Shown here: one piece after another, positions 23,586 through 35,379 of the stretch | How the letters are laid out: the number at the start of each line of letters is the position of its first letter | How positions within the stretch are numbered: the first letter of the stretch is position 1 | NCBI GenBank assembly: GCA_037954665.1 | Contig: JBBMOL010000038.1 | Location: forward strand, 1,860,001-1,924,000 | From: Laguncularia racemosa | Taxonomy: Eukaryota; Streptophyta; Magnoliopsida; Myrtales; Combretaceae | DNA: 64,000 bases | Direction: 5' to 3' | Program-made: the position numbers and the translations under genes | Notes under the pieces: generated by a model | Databases searched by the model: none | The model's input: the letters and a program-made list of their open reading frames with translations, nothing else | What the model was told of the DNA's origin: nothing

Positions 23586-24976
23586 GAAGAAAGAGAGAGA
23601 GGTGGAGACAAGAGAGAGATAGTGAGAGTTGAGATAGTTATAAGAGAAATTGAATGGATAAGAGAGAAAACGAGAGGAAAAATGAGAGTTTTAGAAAGTA
23701 ATTACTCTTAAATACTAAGTCTTATTAGCTACTAATACTAATTAATGTTAATTACTCTTATGCCCTTCCTTCACTCTTTAGTACTTTAGTGTAATTTAGA
23801 TAATTAACCTTAAAATATTTAACCTATACTAACCACTATTCTACCCATACCAAACCATATCATGATTACACTTCTAAAATTTTAGTTTAACTTCCTAATT
23901 CCACTTAATTAATTCCTTTAAATTTAATTAATATTTTTTATTTTTAATTTATTTGTTTTTTCTAACTTTGGGATATTTCATAAAATATATGGGTATTAGC
24001 GTCATTAAAATCATCAAGTCCATAGCATTATATTATGGGCAAATATATGTAGCAGTCTTGAAAGTCTATTACATTACAAATGAAGTTTTTATACGTATCT
24101 TAATTATAATATATAATTTAATGTATAACATATATTATGCTATAGATACATATATAGATATGGTCTAGGTGTTATATATTGCAAATTATATATATTGTAT
24201 GTAGTATGCATATAAGTTTATCTATAATTTATAGTACAATCAAATTTACTATATTGATTAAACCATATCAAATATAAAATTGATATCTATATGGCATTAT
24301 ATTACTTAGAAGATATTCGATTATAGAATTTGTAAAGTATTTATAATTTATGCTATTTTGTAATAATTTATATGTAATATAATATAAGAAGATAATCATG
24401 AAAAACTAAAATAAAAAGTTTATAGCCTAATTGTGAATGAGATAGATGATGGTAATGTTGGTATTCTTGTTATGGCGATGATAAAAACGCAATACTTTGA
24501 TGATAACAAACTTATGATATTTGATCATGGATTTTACTTTCGAAAATGATACTTTTGCAGTTCAATATATGATATCCTAATTTATGAATGCTATACGAAA
24601 TTTATGATTGATTGATCACTATTATAAAAGAAAAAGAGAAAATTAACAAAAAGATACTTTTTTGTTAACAAATTAGATCCACTGTTGATATCTTTGAAAT
24701 AAGTTATAAATATGAAAAGTTAAAATTTAGAAATAACATTTGAATAAATTAGATATAAAAAGATTTTTCTTTTTATGAATAAAAAAATCTTTTTTATATA
24801 TCATTAGACTATAATTATTCAATGTTAATTTTAGACGATTAATAAAAAGGCAATATACCATTAAGGGCAGGTCATGAAAGTAGTAGGTTTCAACTACCAC
24901 CAAAGGAGGATTATCTAACTCATGCTAAGGGGAAGCTAGCCATTGTCCCCATTTCGATAGGTGTGGTAGTATATAT
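23586..24976. other. AT-rich sequence; possible end of a long LTR at about 23982
   Basis: The stretch ending tttgggatatttca near 23980 resembles the plus-strand ends of the two long solo LTRs (ttttgggatatcaca). The rest, 23983-24976, is AT-rich (near 24100 almost all A/T) with no domain that I recognise. Confidence 0.3.
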
Positions 24977-25131
24977 TGAATATAAGTATATTGTAATGTG
25001 TTAAGTATTCTGTTGTATTATGATACAAATGTAGTCTTACATGAATATATATACAAGAGAGTGTATTTGTAACCTTAGTACAATATCAATTTAGATGACT
25101 AATTTGTGCCTAGATAATATACATTAATACA
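24977..25131 (-). repeat. 3' LTR of the copia element
   Basis: A 155-bp repeat of 51263-51415 (tgaatataagtat... versus tgaatacaagtat...). The polypurine tract TTGAGGGGG lies next to it at 25132-25142 on the minus strand. Confidence 0.85.
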
Positions 25132-25139
25132 CCCCCTCA

Positions 25140-25846
25140 ATCTAAAGGTGCGAAAGTCAACATGAGATTGGTGCAATGATCAAGAAATGTTGTAGTAGAT
25201 AAGTTCTTGGTGAGAATAACTATACGTTGATGATGTGTGGGGATATAGTGAACAAGAGCTTAGCCAAAGGTAGCCATTTCATGTACAAAGTGATAATCAA
25301 TGTCAACATGTTTATCGCGATCATGTTGAGCAACATTACGAGAGAGGTACACTACATTAAGATTATCACAACATAAGATGATAGGTGTTTGAATAGGAAC
25401 CCCCACCTCATGGGTAAGATGATAGATCTAAGTAAACTTCGCAACTGCATAGGCTAAGGCTCGATACTTAGCTTCAGCGAAATTGTGAGACACTATGGAT
25501 TGTTTCTTGGACCGCCATGAAATGAGGTTGCAACCTAGAAATATAGCATACCTAATGCTTGAATGGTGAGTGTCTGAATAGCCTATCTACTTATCAGCAG
25601 CAAAGGTCGCCAAGAAGATGCTAGATGTCCAAACAATGGGAAAACTTATGGAAATTTTACCCTAGAGGTGCTTGAAAACTGGTTTGGTTGCCTACACGTG
25701 ATTTGTGTTTGGTTAATGCATGTATTAGCTCAGTTGATTGATCGCAAAGTTGATGTTTAGCCGAGTGATTGTCAGGTATTATATTGCTCCTACAATGTCA
25801 AGTTAAGTAGAGGTTGGACAAGAGAGGAAAATCATGGGTAGAGAGT
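25140..25846 (-). pseudogene. Copia pol, end of RT and RNase H domain
   Basis: Minus-strand words: YLTITRLNINFAINQLS (end of RT), GYSDTHHSSIRYAIFLG, NLISWRSKKQSIVSH, EAKYRALAYAVAKF, HEVGVPIQTPIILCCDN, HDRDKHVDIDYHFVHEM and VILTKNLS. These are the hallmarks of the copia RNase H region (KQSIVSRSSAEAEYRALA, CDN, KHI-DYHFVREK). In-frame stops and codon changes, such as SSAEAEY becoming NFAEAKY, show that it is dead. It is cut at 25846 by the Athila-like element and continues at 47256. Confidence 0.9.
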
Positions 25847-27271
25847 TGGTATTAGTCTATCCTACTATCTTAAACCTATAGGCAGTTATACTTATCAACC
25901 CTATACTATAGTAAATATTAATATCAAGTGTCAATCGCATATGAACTATGAGTACTAGTAATTACCTTTTCTCTTATTATCTAATTTGAAAAATTAAGTG
26001 AAGTAAGTGAAATAAAACAATAAGTATTTAAAAGAAAACAACAACCATTAAAAGTGCACCCAAATATTGAATCCTCTTAAAACTACTAATGTATTTATCT
26101 AATTATTATTCAATTTCATTATTATATTCTTGGATCGTGAGAATTCCTATTTTAAACTAATAACTCTCTCGAGTCTACTAATTCTTAATTCCAAGTTGAT
26201 TAATTGGAATCTCATTACATTTAATCTATGAACTCCACTATTAGATTTAACCCTAATATGGAAGATTTACACTATCCTATCTCTAGGATAGTATGTAACT
26301 CTTTCCAATTATGCTAGATCTATTCTAATATTAAATCTCTTAATCTCTATATAAGAAATCAAACTTCAAACTAATATGTTGGCAATATTAATTTGAAAAT
26401 AATGAAAAACATATAATTCAATCACAAGAATAATAATAATTTCATTGAATAATAAACTAGAAAATCACATGTTCCTTCTAAAGCTCATCATACCCAAGTA
26501 CAAAAGAAAATTTAAGTTAGCAACATATTGAATTTAAAAGAAACAAGATAGAAAGAGTGCATAAAGAAGAGTATCAAATAAACAATAATACTAAAATCTA
26601 TCACTATGTTATTATCATTCTAAAACTCTCCCCCCTTCAGTTGGAAATTCATACTCCTTATATAGCCATCAGTCGCTGTTTAGCTAGAAAAGTTTTAGTT
26701 TCCTAAAGAAAAACTAAACTTTGCATAAGTTAAGAAATATTACTTCAATATGTAGTAATGACTTCTCTAGATTTTAGGAAACTCAGCTACTCTTGAAAAG
26801 AAGTCAAACCTTTAGGTTGAATTACACTTTTTGAAAGTAAAATTGAGCTTGGAAATCAAATTTGGAATGTTGAATTTTAGCTTTTCACGATCATAGCATG
26901 GTCATGCTACTGCTTATGTACCATTCTATTTCAAAGATATTTGAAATTTGCCTTCGACATGCTCTTTGACACAAGCATGTTCTTGCCTTGTGTACTTCTA
27001 CACGATTGCTTGCATAACTACTTCAAAATGCTTTATCTTGTCCTATTCTACACGACATTGCTCTTCATTGTGTCATGCATCCTAATCTTATAAAATTGAT
27101 ATTTTTGCTTCAAATTTCACGTAATTCTTCTATTAAATCATAAATTACATTTCAAAGCTTTGAAATCAAGATAAAGAGTGATTAAGTGCAATTTCAAGCC
27201 AAAATATAAGGAAATTAAGCAAAAGACTATTATAAATATTATAATTAATAAGTACTTTATAACTTTTATCA
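25847..27271 (-). repeat. 3' LTR of the Athila-like element
   Basis: On the minus strand it starts TGATAAAAG and ends AATACCA. It aligns with 31133-31658, 45310-45993 and 47013-47250, in that order, which proves that those pieces were once one LTR. The polypurine-like TGTGGGGGAATT adjoins at 27272-27285. Confidence 0.88.
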
Positions 27272-27289
27272 AATTCCCCCACACTTAAG

Positions 27290-28900
27290 GCTTTGCTTGT
27301 CCTTAAGCAAAAATAAACCTTCAAAGATCAAGGACAATTTTTTTTTCTTTGCTTAACCATTTACCTTAGATAACAATCGCTAAATTCATATTTAAACAAA
27401 TTGCATTCATCATAAAATTGTTTATCCTTACCATCTTTTTACCCAATCATGTTCAATGTACTGCAAATACTAAAATCAAAGTTCAAAAGTTAATTTTTGC
27501 AATACCAAAATTGATAATGCCACTTAGACAAAAATTTATAAACCTAGTTAGCTCATGTATATACTTACCCTCTTCCATTTCTAGTAGCAAGACATCTAAC
27601 AGATGCTTTTTTCCATCTATCCCTTGAAAATCCTACCTTAATTTTTATAATTACTAGGAGTGTTTTTTTTTTTTTAATAGCATGGAGTAATTTCATTGGT
27701 TAGTAAGCCTTAGACCAAATGATCTTAAGCTACTTGGTTTTAAGATACCTTTTTGAACCTCCATTAACCCCATTACTTATTTCAATTAGTTTAGTTTTCT
27801 TGGACTTTTTTCTTGACCCATGTATCAAGCTTTAGGCCAATGATCTTGAGCTTGTCACTTAAGTCAACAAGTGTTATCCCTTAAAGGACACTCCATAGGC
27901 TTAATTGCTTGAGTCAACGAAACCCACTACTAAACTATATTCTAAACTTTAATTATTTTATTTTGTTTTATCTCCCAACTTTTCCTAGGAAGAACCTTCA
28001 AAAGACATATTTTGTTAGTTCAATTTTTTGAGATCATAGTACTCATAAGAACTTCCAAAAGATAGGTATATATCAAAGTAAGTTTAAAAACTCAAATTCC
28101 CAATCCTTGATTAGTATTATTATTCTAATATGGAGTTTCTTAATTCTAAGCCTAAATAACATGTAACTTTGGATTACAAAGATTTCATAATTCAATTCTA
28201 ATCAAGTGTTCTAAGTTTACTAATGAAAAGGTAAAAATATATCAAGGGATTAAAAATTTTCCAACAATCCACCAAATTATGAATGCAATTTATTCATTTA
28301 GTACTACTAAGAGTGATAAATTATCCAATAGTAATTCCTGTTAAAAAATCATGGCCTTTTATATTACTCCTCTCCCCATACTTAAAATTATACATTGTCT
28401 GCAATGTACAAAATAAGTATAAAAGAGAAAAATAAACAAATTGAAGCTCATGGGAAAGGAAATAACATAAACTAATACTTCTCTACTTTAATTAGTTCAA
28501 TTATTTCTTAACTCTATTTTCCAACTAATAAGTACAGTAGTCCTTGCAAAATAAGAAGATAATATATATATATATATTAAAAGCATAAAATAAAATAAAA
28601 GAGAATAGAATTTCATAAAAACTAAACTAAAACAACACTAAAATGAAACAAAAGCAAACTAGACTAATTAAAAGCTTAGTTTGCCTCCCAAGGAGAACTT
28701 TTAGTTAACGTTGTTGGCTCAACGTATTGCACACTAGCTAGTCAGGGGGGCTAAAGATTGAGTTTCTCACATTTGTCTTGTTTACTCTTGTAGACAATCT
28801 TTCGTACTTTTCATGCGACATAACTTCATAGGATTTACATGAATGTATTCTTGTACACAACTAGCAACAGACAAATCAATAGTGTTAAGAAAATAATATA
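27290..28900. other. Athila-like interior downstream of protease, no RT or integrase
   Basis: AT-rich sequence where pol should lie. No RT, RNase H or integrase motif is seen in any frame. Probably remnant 3' non-coding region after pol loss. Confidence 0.5.
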
Positions 28901-28922
28901 TATTATCATGCTCAAGTGAGTG

Positions 28923-29260
28923 TCACATTGCATCAAAAACGTTAAAAACTAATTCTTCCTTACCAATTCTAAGAATTAATTTACCAACTCCTACATCAAC
29001 AATTGCTCTCGTTGTAGCCAAAAAGGGTCGACCTAGGATTAATGGCACTTCTATATCCTCATCTATATCAAGAATGACAAAATCTACTAGAAAGATAAAA
29101 GTACCAACCTTCACCAACATCTTCAATTATGCCTCTAGGAAATTTTACAGACCTATGAGCAAGTTGCAAACTCATTCTACTTAGCTTAGGTTCTAGTCTT
29201 AGTCTTCTAAATAATTTACATGGCATTAAGTTTATACTAGCTCTTAAATCAGCCAAAACT
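28923..29260 (-). pseudogene. Athila-like aspartic protease
   Basis: Minus-strand translation: ADLRASINLMPCKLFRRLRL, RMSLQLAHRSVKFPRGIIED, then after a frame change VKVGTFIFLVDFVILDIDED and EVPLILGRPFLATTRAIVDV. Athila proteases read CDLGASINLMP...PRGIVEDVLVKVDKFIFPVDFVVLD...PLILGRPFLAT. The catalytic D-LGAS motif has become D-LRAS. A one-base frameshift falls near 29120. This retropepsin would process the polyprotein; here it is inactive. Confidence 0.87.
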
Positions 29261-29599
29261 TTTTTTTATGAACAAGTCACCATTCAAACAAGGAAAAGTA
29301 AAACTTCCTAAATCTTTTAATATTCTTAGTGAATTGTTTTATAAGATTGCTGAACATTCTACCCTATATGGGACTATTAAGATCTCTTCCAATTTTCTTT
29401 TGCTTGAAAAAAAATCCTTTAGATATTTTGCATACTTTGGCATTTGTGATAAGACCTCAACAAAAGATAAATTAATGTGAAGTTGTTTAAAAATTTAAAA
29501 ATACTAACCTAAACAATCCTCAATGTGTTCTTCCCTCAATTGATCTAAATAAGGAACGCATGGAACATATTTTCTAACCTTTGGAGGCTACTCCTTTTT

Positions 29600-30915
29600 C
29601 TCATGCTTTTTACCTTCCCCTTCATATTTCACTTCTCTTTTATTCATTAGGAAGATTGCCTTAACTTACTCCCTAGGATTAGGTTCTGTGTTTCCAAGTA
29701 GAGTTCCCTAAGGTCTTCCTAAAATAATCTTTGCAATCTACCTAACATGATTCTCAAGATTTCGTGTTCCTTAAGATTAGGTTTTATGTTTCAAACTAGA
29801 GTTCCTTAAGGTCTTTATGAAATCATCTTTGCAATCTGTCCAACTCAATTCTTAAGATTCCATATTGAAACAGCTTAGTTTTGTAATGATGCATTTGTAG
29901 CTTGAAAGTGTGTCTCAGTTGTGTAAATGAATTTTGTTATTAAATCTTCTAGATTAGGTTTCTTTTCTAACGAGAGATATGATTGTTGAAATTCAAGTGA
30001 GGCATTCCCTCATTGATTTCCTCAAGAAAAATTAGGGTGATTATGCCTTCTCGAATTGTAAGTATTGTTGTAAGGAATGTTTTACTGCCTATTTAGAAGT
30101 CCTACAAAATCAACATGTTCATTAAAATTAATTAAAGGATCTAATTGACCTAAATGTTGAGCAACCATTATTTTCTCAATCCTTTTGCTTAGTGCTTCTA
30201 CTTATGTTGCAAGTGTAGTAAGCGCATCCACATCATAGACTCCTACTGGTCATTGTTGTCTTACCCTTGTAGAATTCCATTGACAACTATTTATGGCCAT
30301 AGTTTCTATTATGCTTTAGGCGTCTTTAGGTGTTTTATTATTCAAAGTTCCTCCAGCAGTTACATCGATCATCTACCTAGTAGTCTGATTTAGTTCTCCA
30401 TAAAATGTTTGAATTTGCATCTCTAATGGAAGATTGTGATGTAGGCATCTCCTTAGCAGATTTTTGTATCTCTCCCATGTATCATATAATATCTTGGACT
30501 CTATTTGATCATAAGAGGAGATATTGTTTTGTAGTTTTGTAGTCTTTGCTAGTGGAAAATACTTTGCTTGGAATTTCTTTGCCATCTAGTCCTATGTAGT
30601 GATTGAACCATTAGAAAGAGAATTCAAACATTATTTAGTTCTATTTCTTAAGGAAAAACGGAAAAGTCATAACCAGATAGCATCATTTGTGGCCCCATTA
30701 ATTTTGAAGGTGTCGCAAATTTCTAAAAAGCTTACAATGTGTGTGTTTGGATCTTCATCTTACAACCCATCAAATTGAACGAACTATTGGACCATTTGTA
30801 TAATGTTAGGTTTAATTTCAAAATTATTAGTTACAATTATAAGCCTAACAACACTTGAGTTAGCTCCTATAAGTGATGGCCTTAAATAATCAAACAGTTC
30901 TCTCATCTTGTTTAT
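29600..30915 (-). pseudogene. Athila-like gag
   Basis: Minus-strand words in order: MRELFDYLRPSLIGANSSVV, NNFEIKPNIIQMVQ, FVQFDGL, DEDPNTHIVSFLEICDTFKI, AIWL, MAKKFQAKYFPLAKTTKLQN, YDTWERYKNLLRRCLHHNLP and MQIQTFYGELNQTTR. These are the standard Athila gag blocks. Stops occur after MVQ, GL and AIWL. The C-terminal part beyond about 30300 is too eroded to follow. Confidence 0.87.
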
Positions 30916-31108
30916 TGGTCATGTTAATTGATTGCTTATCATTAGAGTCTTGAGCCAAAACTTGATATCTTTAACTTACTCCTCGGTGTCCCCTTAGCAT
31001 AAAAAATAGAAGAAAATAAAAAACTATGGAAATAGAGATTAAAGAAAAGTAAGCAATAAAAGAAATAATAATTAGATTAACAAGCTATAGATGTTCTTAA
31101 TATCGTAG

Positions 31109-31126
31109 TCCCTAGTAACGGTGCCA
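31109..31126 (-). other. Primer-binding site (tRNA-Asp type)
   Basis: The minus strand reads TGGCACCGTTACTAGGGA six bases after the 5' LTR; the Athila consensus is TGGCGCCGTTGCCGGGGA. Confidence 0.8.
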
Positions 31127-31132
31127 AAAACT

Positions 31133-31658
31133 TGGTATCGATCTATCTTACTACCTTAGACCTATAGGCAAGTGCACCTATCGATCTTATAATATAGTGA
31201 ATATTAATATCGAGTGTTGATCCTATAAGGACTATGAGTACTAGTAATTACCTTTTTTCTTAATATGTAATTTGAAAAATCAAGTGAAGTAAAATAAAAC
31301 AACAAGTATTTAAAAGAAAACAATAATAATTAAAAGTATACTCAGATATTGAATCCTCTTAAAACTACTGATATAATTAACTAATTATTAGTCAATTTCA
31401 TTATTGTATTTTGAAATTGTGAGAATTCCTAATTTGAACTAATAGCTCTCTTAAGTTTACTAATTCATAATTCCAAGGTGATTAATTATAATCTTTTCCT
31501 AATTAAAACCCTAGAATTACATTATATTCGATCTATGAACTCTACAATTAGGTTTGACCCTAATATAGAAGATTTGCATTATCTTATCTCTAAGATTGTT
31601 TGCAACTCCTTCCAATTATGTTAAATCTATTCTAATATAGAATCTTTCGATCTCTATA
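31133..31658 (-). repeat. 5' LTR of the Athila-like element, first part
   Basis: Matches 25847-26350 up to ctctata, where CACTA-2 begins. The last three bases, ata (31656-31658), are the CACTA-2 target duplication. The LTR resumes at 45310. Confidence 0.88.
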
Positions 31659-31975
31659 CACTATAAGAATTTTTGCATTTGGCAACATTTGTAGAACTTG
31701 CAAACATGACCAATGCCTATATCTTTCAGCTATGTTTATTACCATATCATATAATATATTATTAGTGAAATTTGTTACCAAAATTAAAAAAGAAATAAAT
31801 CTTGCCTAGTAAACTTAATGGCACTCCATCAATCTAAAAAGCAATTATATTTTATCTCTAATTTTCCTATTCTAAGTGGATAATCCTGCTCTCTTTCTAT
31901 CTCTCTCCTCTCTAATGCTCTTTCTCTTTCTTTTAGGAGCAGTGGATGCTCATGTCCTCTTCTCTATATCATACC

Positions 31976-32013
<38 letters not shown>
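31976..32013. repeat. (CT)n microsatellite
   Basis: About 18 CT units in the CACTA-2 leader. CACTA-1 has a GA-rich run at the same relative position (19200-19280). Confidence 0.9.
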
Positions 32014-32016
<3 letters not shown>

Positions 32017-32699
32017 TACTACTTGTAGACAATTGATGATCAATATCCTTTTCTATTAGAGTCCTTTATTTTATTAGTTTTCAAGGTCAGTTTGTCAAAA
32101 TAGTCAGGTTACCTAATTGGATCTACTATTGGAAGCATATTTAAAGGGATTATTGTATCAGAAGAACACAAATCAGTTATCAATCTCAATCTCGGTAATT
32201 TTTTTGTAATTGGGTTGTTTAATTTTTAATGCATTGTGCAAATAGAAACCCTAGATGCAAAACTCGTGATGTTAAGGAAAGATATTAAAAAAAATTGAAA
32301 TACTAGCTATTAGATTGAAATGATGTTTGTCCTAGGAGCAAATCTTAGTGATTAGTTCATAGGAGAAAACGTCAAACCAAGACTCAAATTCATGGAGTAA
32401 TGTTTAACATCCACAAGTTTGTTTTCTCATTCCCATGGTCATTGTATTTTATCTTTTAAATGGTAATCCTTAAGCTATTTTTTGGAACATTTAGCCATCT
32501 TTTTAATTTGAAGTGGGATGATTTCTTTCTTCCATGGAGTTGCTAGTGTTTTGTTAGCCTATTCTCATGTGTCCACCTTAATTTTTTGCCGCTACTATAT
32601 TTGAGCTTAATGATATTCTCAGTACAAATATGGGAAATTAATTTCAAGTGGAGAATAGAAATCTATGTCAAGATTAAATAAATTAGCATATACCCTACA

Positions 32700-33410
32700 T
32701 ACTACAAAACATGGTCCAAGTTGGATAGTGGTGGTAGTAAGCACTTTACTAGGAAAATTGAACATCAAAAAGAGGATGAGTCCCATAAAACTATGGATAG
32801 TAGTTTGAAAGTGGATAGAAACAAGAAAAAGAACAAGAAATTGGAATCAAATGAGGATGAAGCAAAATGCAAGAAGTGAAGGAAGAATGGTGATAGGGTT
32901 AGTAGTAATGAGGTTGTTAGTGAATCCCTTAAATAATTTTGATATAGACTCTTTTAAGGAAACACTAGAAGAGAAAGATAAGAGACATAAAAAGCACAGG
33001 CATAGGGAAAGGATTGATGCAATTCTTTTGGCAGGACGAAACTTTGGGGATAGTCAAACAGGTGAACTTGATGAGACTAATAAAGATAAAGGAAAGAAAA
33101 AGAAGAAGACAGCTCAAGGAGAACAAAATTCTACAGTTGATGAAGAGATTAATGAAGATGAACTGTTGCTGGATGATGCTCTGTTGGACAAGAACTCAGA
33201 TGTCAATTTCTTGGATAACATTGATGATGTCGTCCCTTTTAAGGAAACATGAGAAGAGAAACGTAAGAGATGTAAAAAGCACAAGCATAGAGAAGGGATT
33301 CATGCAATTCTTTTGCCCGAAGAAAATTTTGGGGATAGTCAAACAAGTGAACTAGATGAGACTGACAGAGATAAAACAAAGAAAAGGAAGAAGGCGGCTC
33401 CAGTTTGCCC
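32700..33410 (+). pseudogene. Lys/Glu-rich coding-like region with an internal tandem duplication
   Basis: Plus-strand frames give HFTRKIEHQKEDESHKTMDS, KVDRNKKKNKKLES, then SFKETLEEKDKRHKKHRHRE, RNFGDSQTGELDETNKDKGK and DEEINEDELLLDDALLD. The SFKET...KKKK unit is repeated as PFKET, stop, EEKRKRCKKHKHRE, ENFGDSQTSELDETDRDK (about 32950-33115 and 33232-33400), with a TGA at 33250. The charge pattern is that of a nuclear, lysine-rich protein, but I do not recognise a family. The first part is also in CACTA-1 (18895-19025). The second copy is in frame with the start of the VPS62 segment. Confidence 0.55.
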
Positions 33411-33432
33411 CAAGGAGGATCAAATGGTGGCG

Positions 33433-34185
33433 CTACTGTTTGGACCTTCCAGTGGACGGTGCTTCAAAAGAAAGAGTCAAGAAGGGGTACTTGCAAAGTT
33501 CACAGGCATATATTCACGTGAAGCCCTGTCTGGGGCGACATTCACGGATATAGCTACATGGCTATTTTACCCTTTCAATGGCACTTCAAAAGCAAGAGTT
33601 AAGTTCTTCAATCTCTCACTTGGAAGGTTAGGGCAACATGTCCGTGACTGGGAGCATGTGACTTTGCGGATCAATAATTTTAATGGCCAGCTTCAGAGCG
33701 TCTATTTCGCACAGCACAGTGCCGGCATATGGGTGAGTGCTTCAGAGCTTGACTATCAGGATGGCAACAGATTCGTAGCCGATGCATCCTTGCATGGACA
33801 TGCGGCTAATCCTAAACCAGGGCTATTCTTTCAAGGGAACGACGGAGTAGGGGTTAGAAATGATTTTGCAAGAAGCAATATGTTTATGGATATTGGAGCA
33901 AACTTTTCAGTGATTGCAGCTGAGCATCTAGGATCAGCCATCACATCTCCACCATGGCTGAACTACTGTAGGGAATGGCGACCCAGAGTTGATTATGATA
34001 TTGTGAAGGAGATGGAGAAAGAAAATAAAATACTGCCTGGAAACCTTAAGAAAGCTGTCCAAAATGCAATTAATAGCCTACTGGATGAGGTTTTGAAGGA
34101 AGAAGGATCAACTGGTCCCATGATGAAAAGCAGTTGGAATGGAGACAAAGTTTCAAATTTGAACTTAAGTCCGCCATGTACTTAA
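33433..34185 (+). pseudogene. Captured 3' portion of a plant DUF946/VPS62-like gene
   Basis: Translation matches the C-terminal two thirds of the plant VPS62 (DUF946) family: YCLDLPVDGASKERVKKGYL and SSQAYIHVKPCLG in one frame. A one-base deletion near 33530 is followed by GATFTDIATWLFYPFNG, FFNLSLGRLGQHVRDWEHVT, RINNFNGQLQSVYF, ASLHGHAANPKPGLFFQGND, GVRNDFARSN, PPWLNYCREWRP, LPGNLKKAVQNAI, DEVLKEEGSTGP and SSWNGDK. The usual N-terminal segment (PVHPYDKK..., SSVTWFF) is absent. It is uninterrupted by introns, so it may come from the last exon. Molecular function in plants is poorly defined (VPS62 relates to vacuolar sorting in yeast). Higher GC than its surroundings. It is bounded by CACTA sequence on both sides. 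Confidence 0.88.
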
Positions 34186-35230
34186 AAAAATAAAATAAAA
34201 TAAAAGATCTTAAGCTTGAGTACTGGAATAGCTTCCTTTGCTGGAATCTTATGGTAGGCTCCAATTTTAAGGCTTGGCTTGGTAGTATGAAGTCCTTTCG
34301 TCCAAAAGGAAATCTAGTATTAGCATTCTTGCCAGCACACAAATTTGAGTTCCCCGGTTTTCGATAAAAAAATCGCATTCTGAGGGAAGATTGACTGACT
34401 TATTTTTCCTATTTAGATTCTGCATAAAGGTATGAGCTTAGAGCAGTGCTTTATGGTCTAGCATAGATATAGTCAAATTCTTTTTCATGACATGATAGCA
34501 GATAAGATGACTCATCATTGAAATGGAATGGAGCAAGCTTCAAATATATAAGTACTTTGGTTTTTTCTTTTTTTCCCTTAATGATCATGTAATATACTAT
34601 GTAGTGTTTTTATTCACATCCGACAACTATTGCATTGCATTTATTAAATAAAGGAGTGCGGCTTTGCTTCTCAATGTGATTGTCGACAACTAAAAATGTC
34701 TCTGGAGTCGGCAGGTAAGATATCTAGAAACTTAAAAACAACCAAACTGCTTACTTGGTAAAAGATTATTTAACCTATATCCAGCCTATGTCTCAACTCT
34801 CAACATTTCTTTACACAGTAATTTGACATTTGAGCAACGGAATCCAAAACTACACGCAGCATTCCCGGCAGCATCAGTTTGAACAGAACTTTGAAGGGGA
34901 AAAAAAAATAAAAGGAAAATCTCTTATTACAATGGAAGAGAGAGAAAGAAGAGGCTAGGATATGCGCCACAACATATAGGGAAAAAAATTAGTAATAAAC
35001 ATAATTAAATGTCTTTAAAATTCATAAATAGTTGTCAATATTCAAAATACCATAGAAAATTTAATAAAAAAGAAGAGCACAAGAGTAATTTCAACCATCC
35101 TTTTAATTCTGCAAATTGATGATGAAATAATTTAATTTACATTAATTTATAGATTAAATTATTAACATGAACCATTTTAGGGACTTAGGCAAGCATATGA
35201 ACCCCCCCCTTGCTAGTTACGGTTGACCAC
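34186..35230 (+). other. Probable 3' flank of the captured gene, then CACTA leader
   Basis: Follows the stop codon at 34183. An AATAAA signal lies at 34647-34652, and composition to about 34720 resembles a plant 3' UTR. From about 34730 the sequence becomes AT-rich and leads to the transposase. No gene seen. Confidence 0.45.
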
Positions 35231-35379
35231 CACTTCTATTTAATAGAAGGATAAACCTAGCATTCTCTTTAGTTGGATGACATTCTCTTTAGTTTGATTG
35301 CGCTTTTTTTCCTTAATCTTATTCTAAAAAACTTTCTAATTTTACATTTTGATTTGCTTTGGAATTCTTTTAAAGTCAT

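Noticed and set aside
33433..34185. A functional VPS62/DUF946 gene
   Set aside because: The N-terminal segment is missing, there is a frameshift near 33530, and it sits inside a transposon; treated as a captured fragment.
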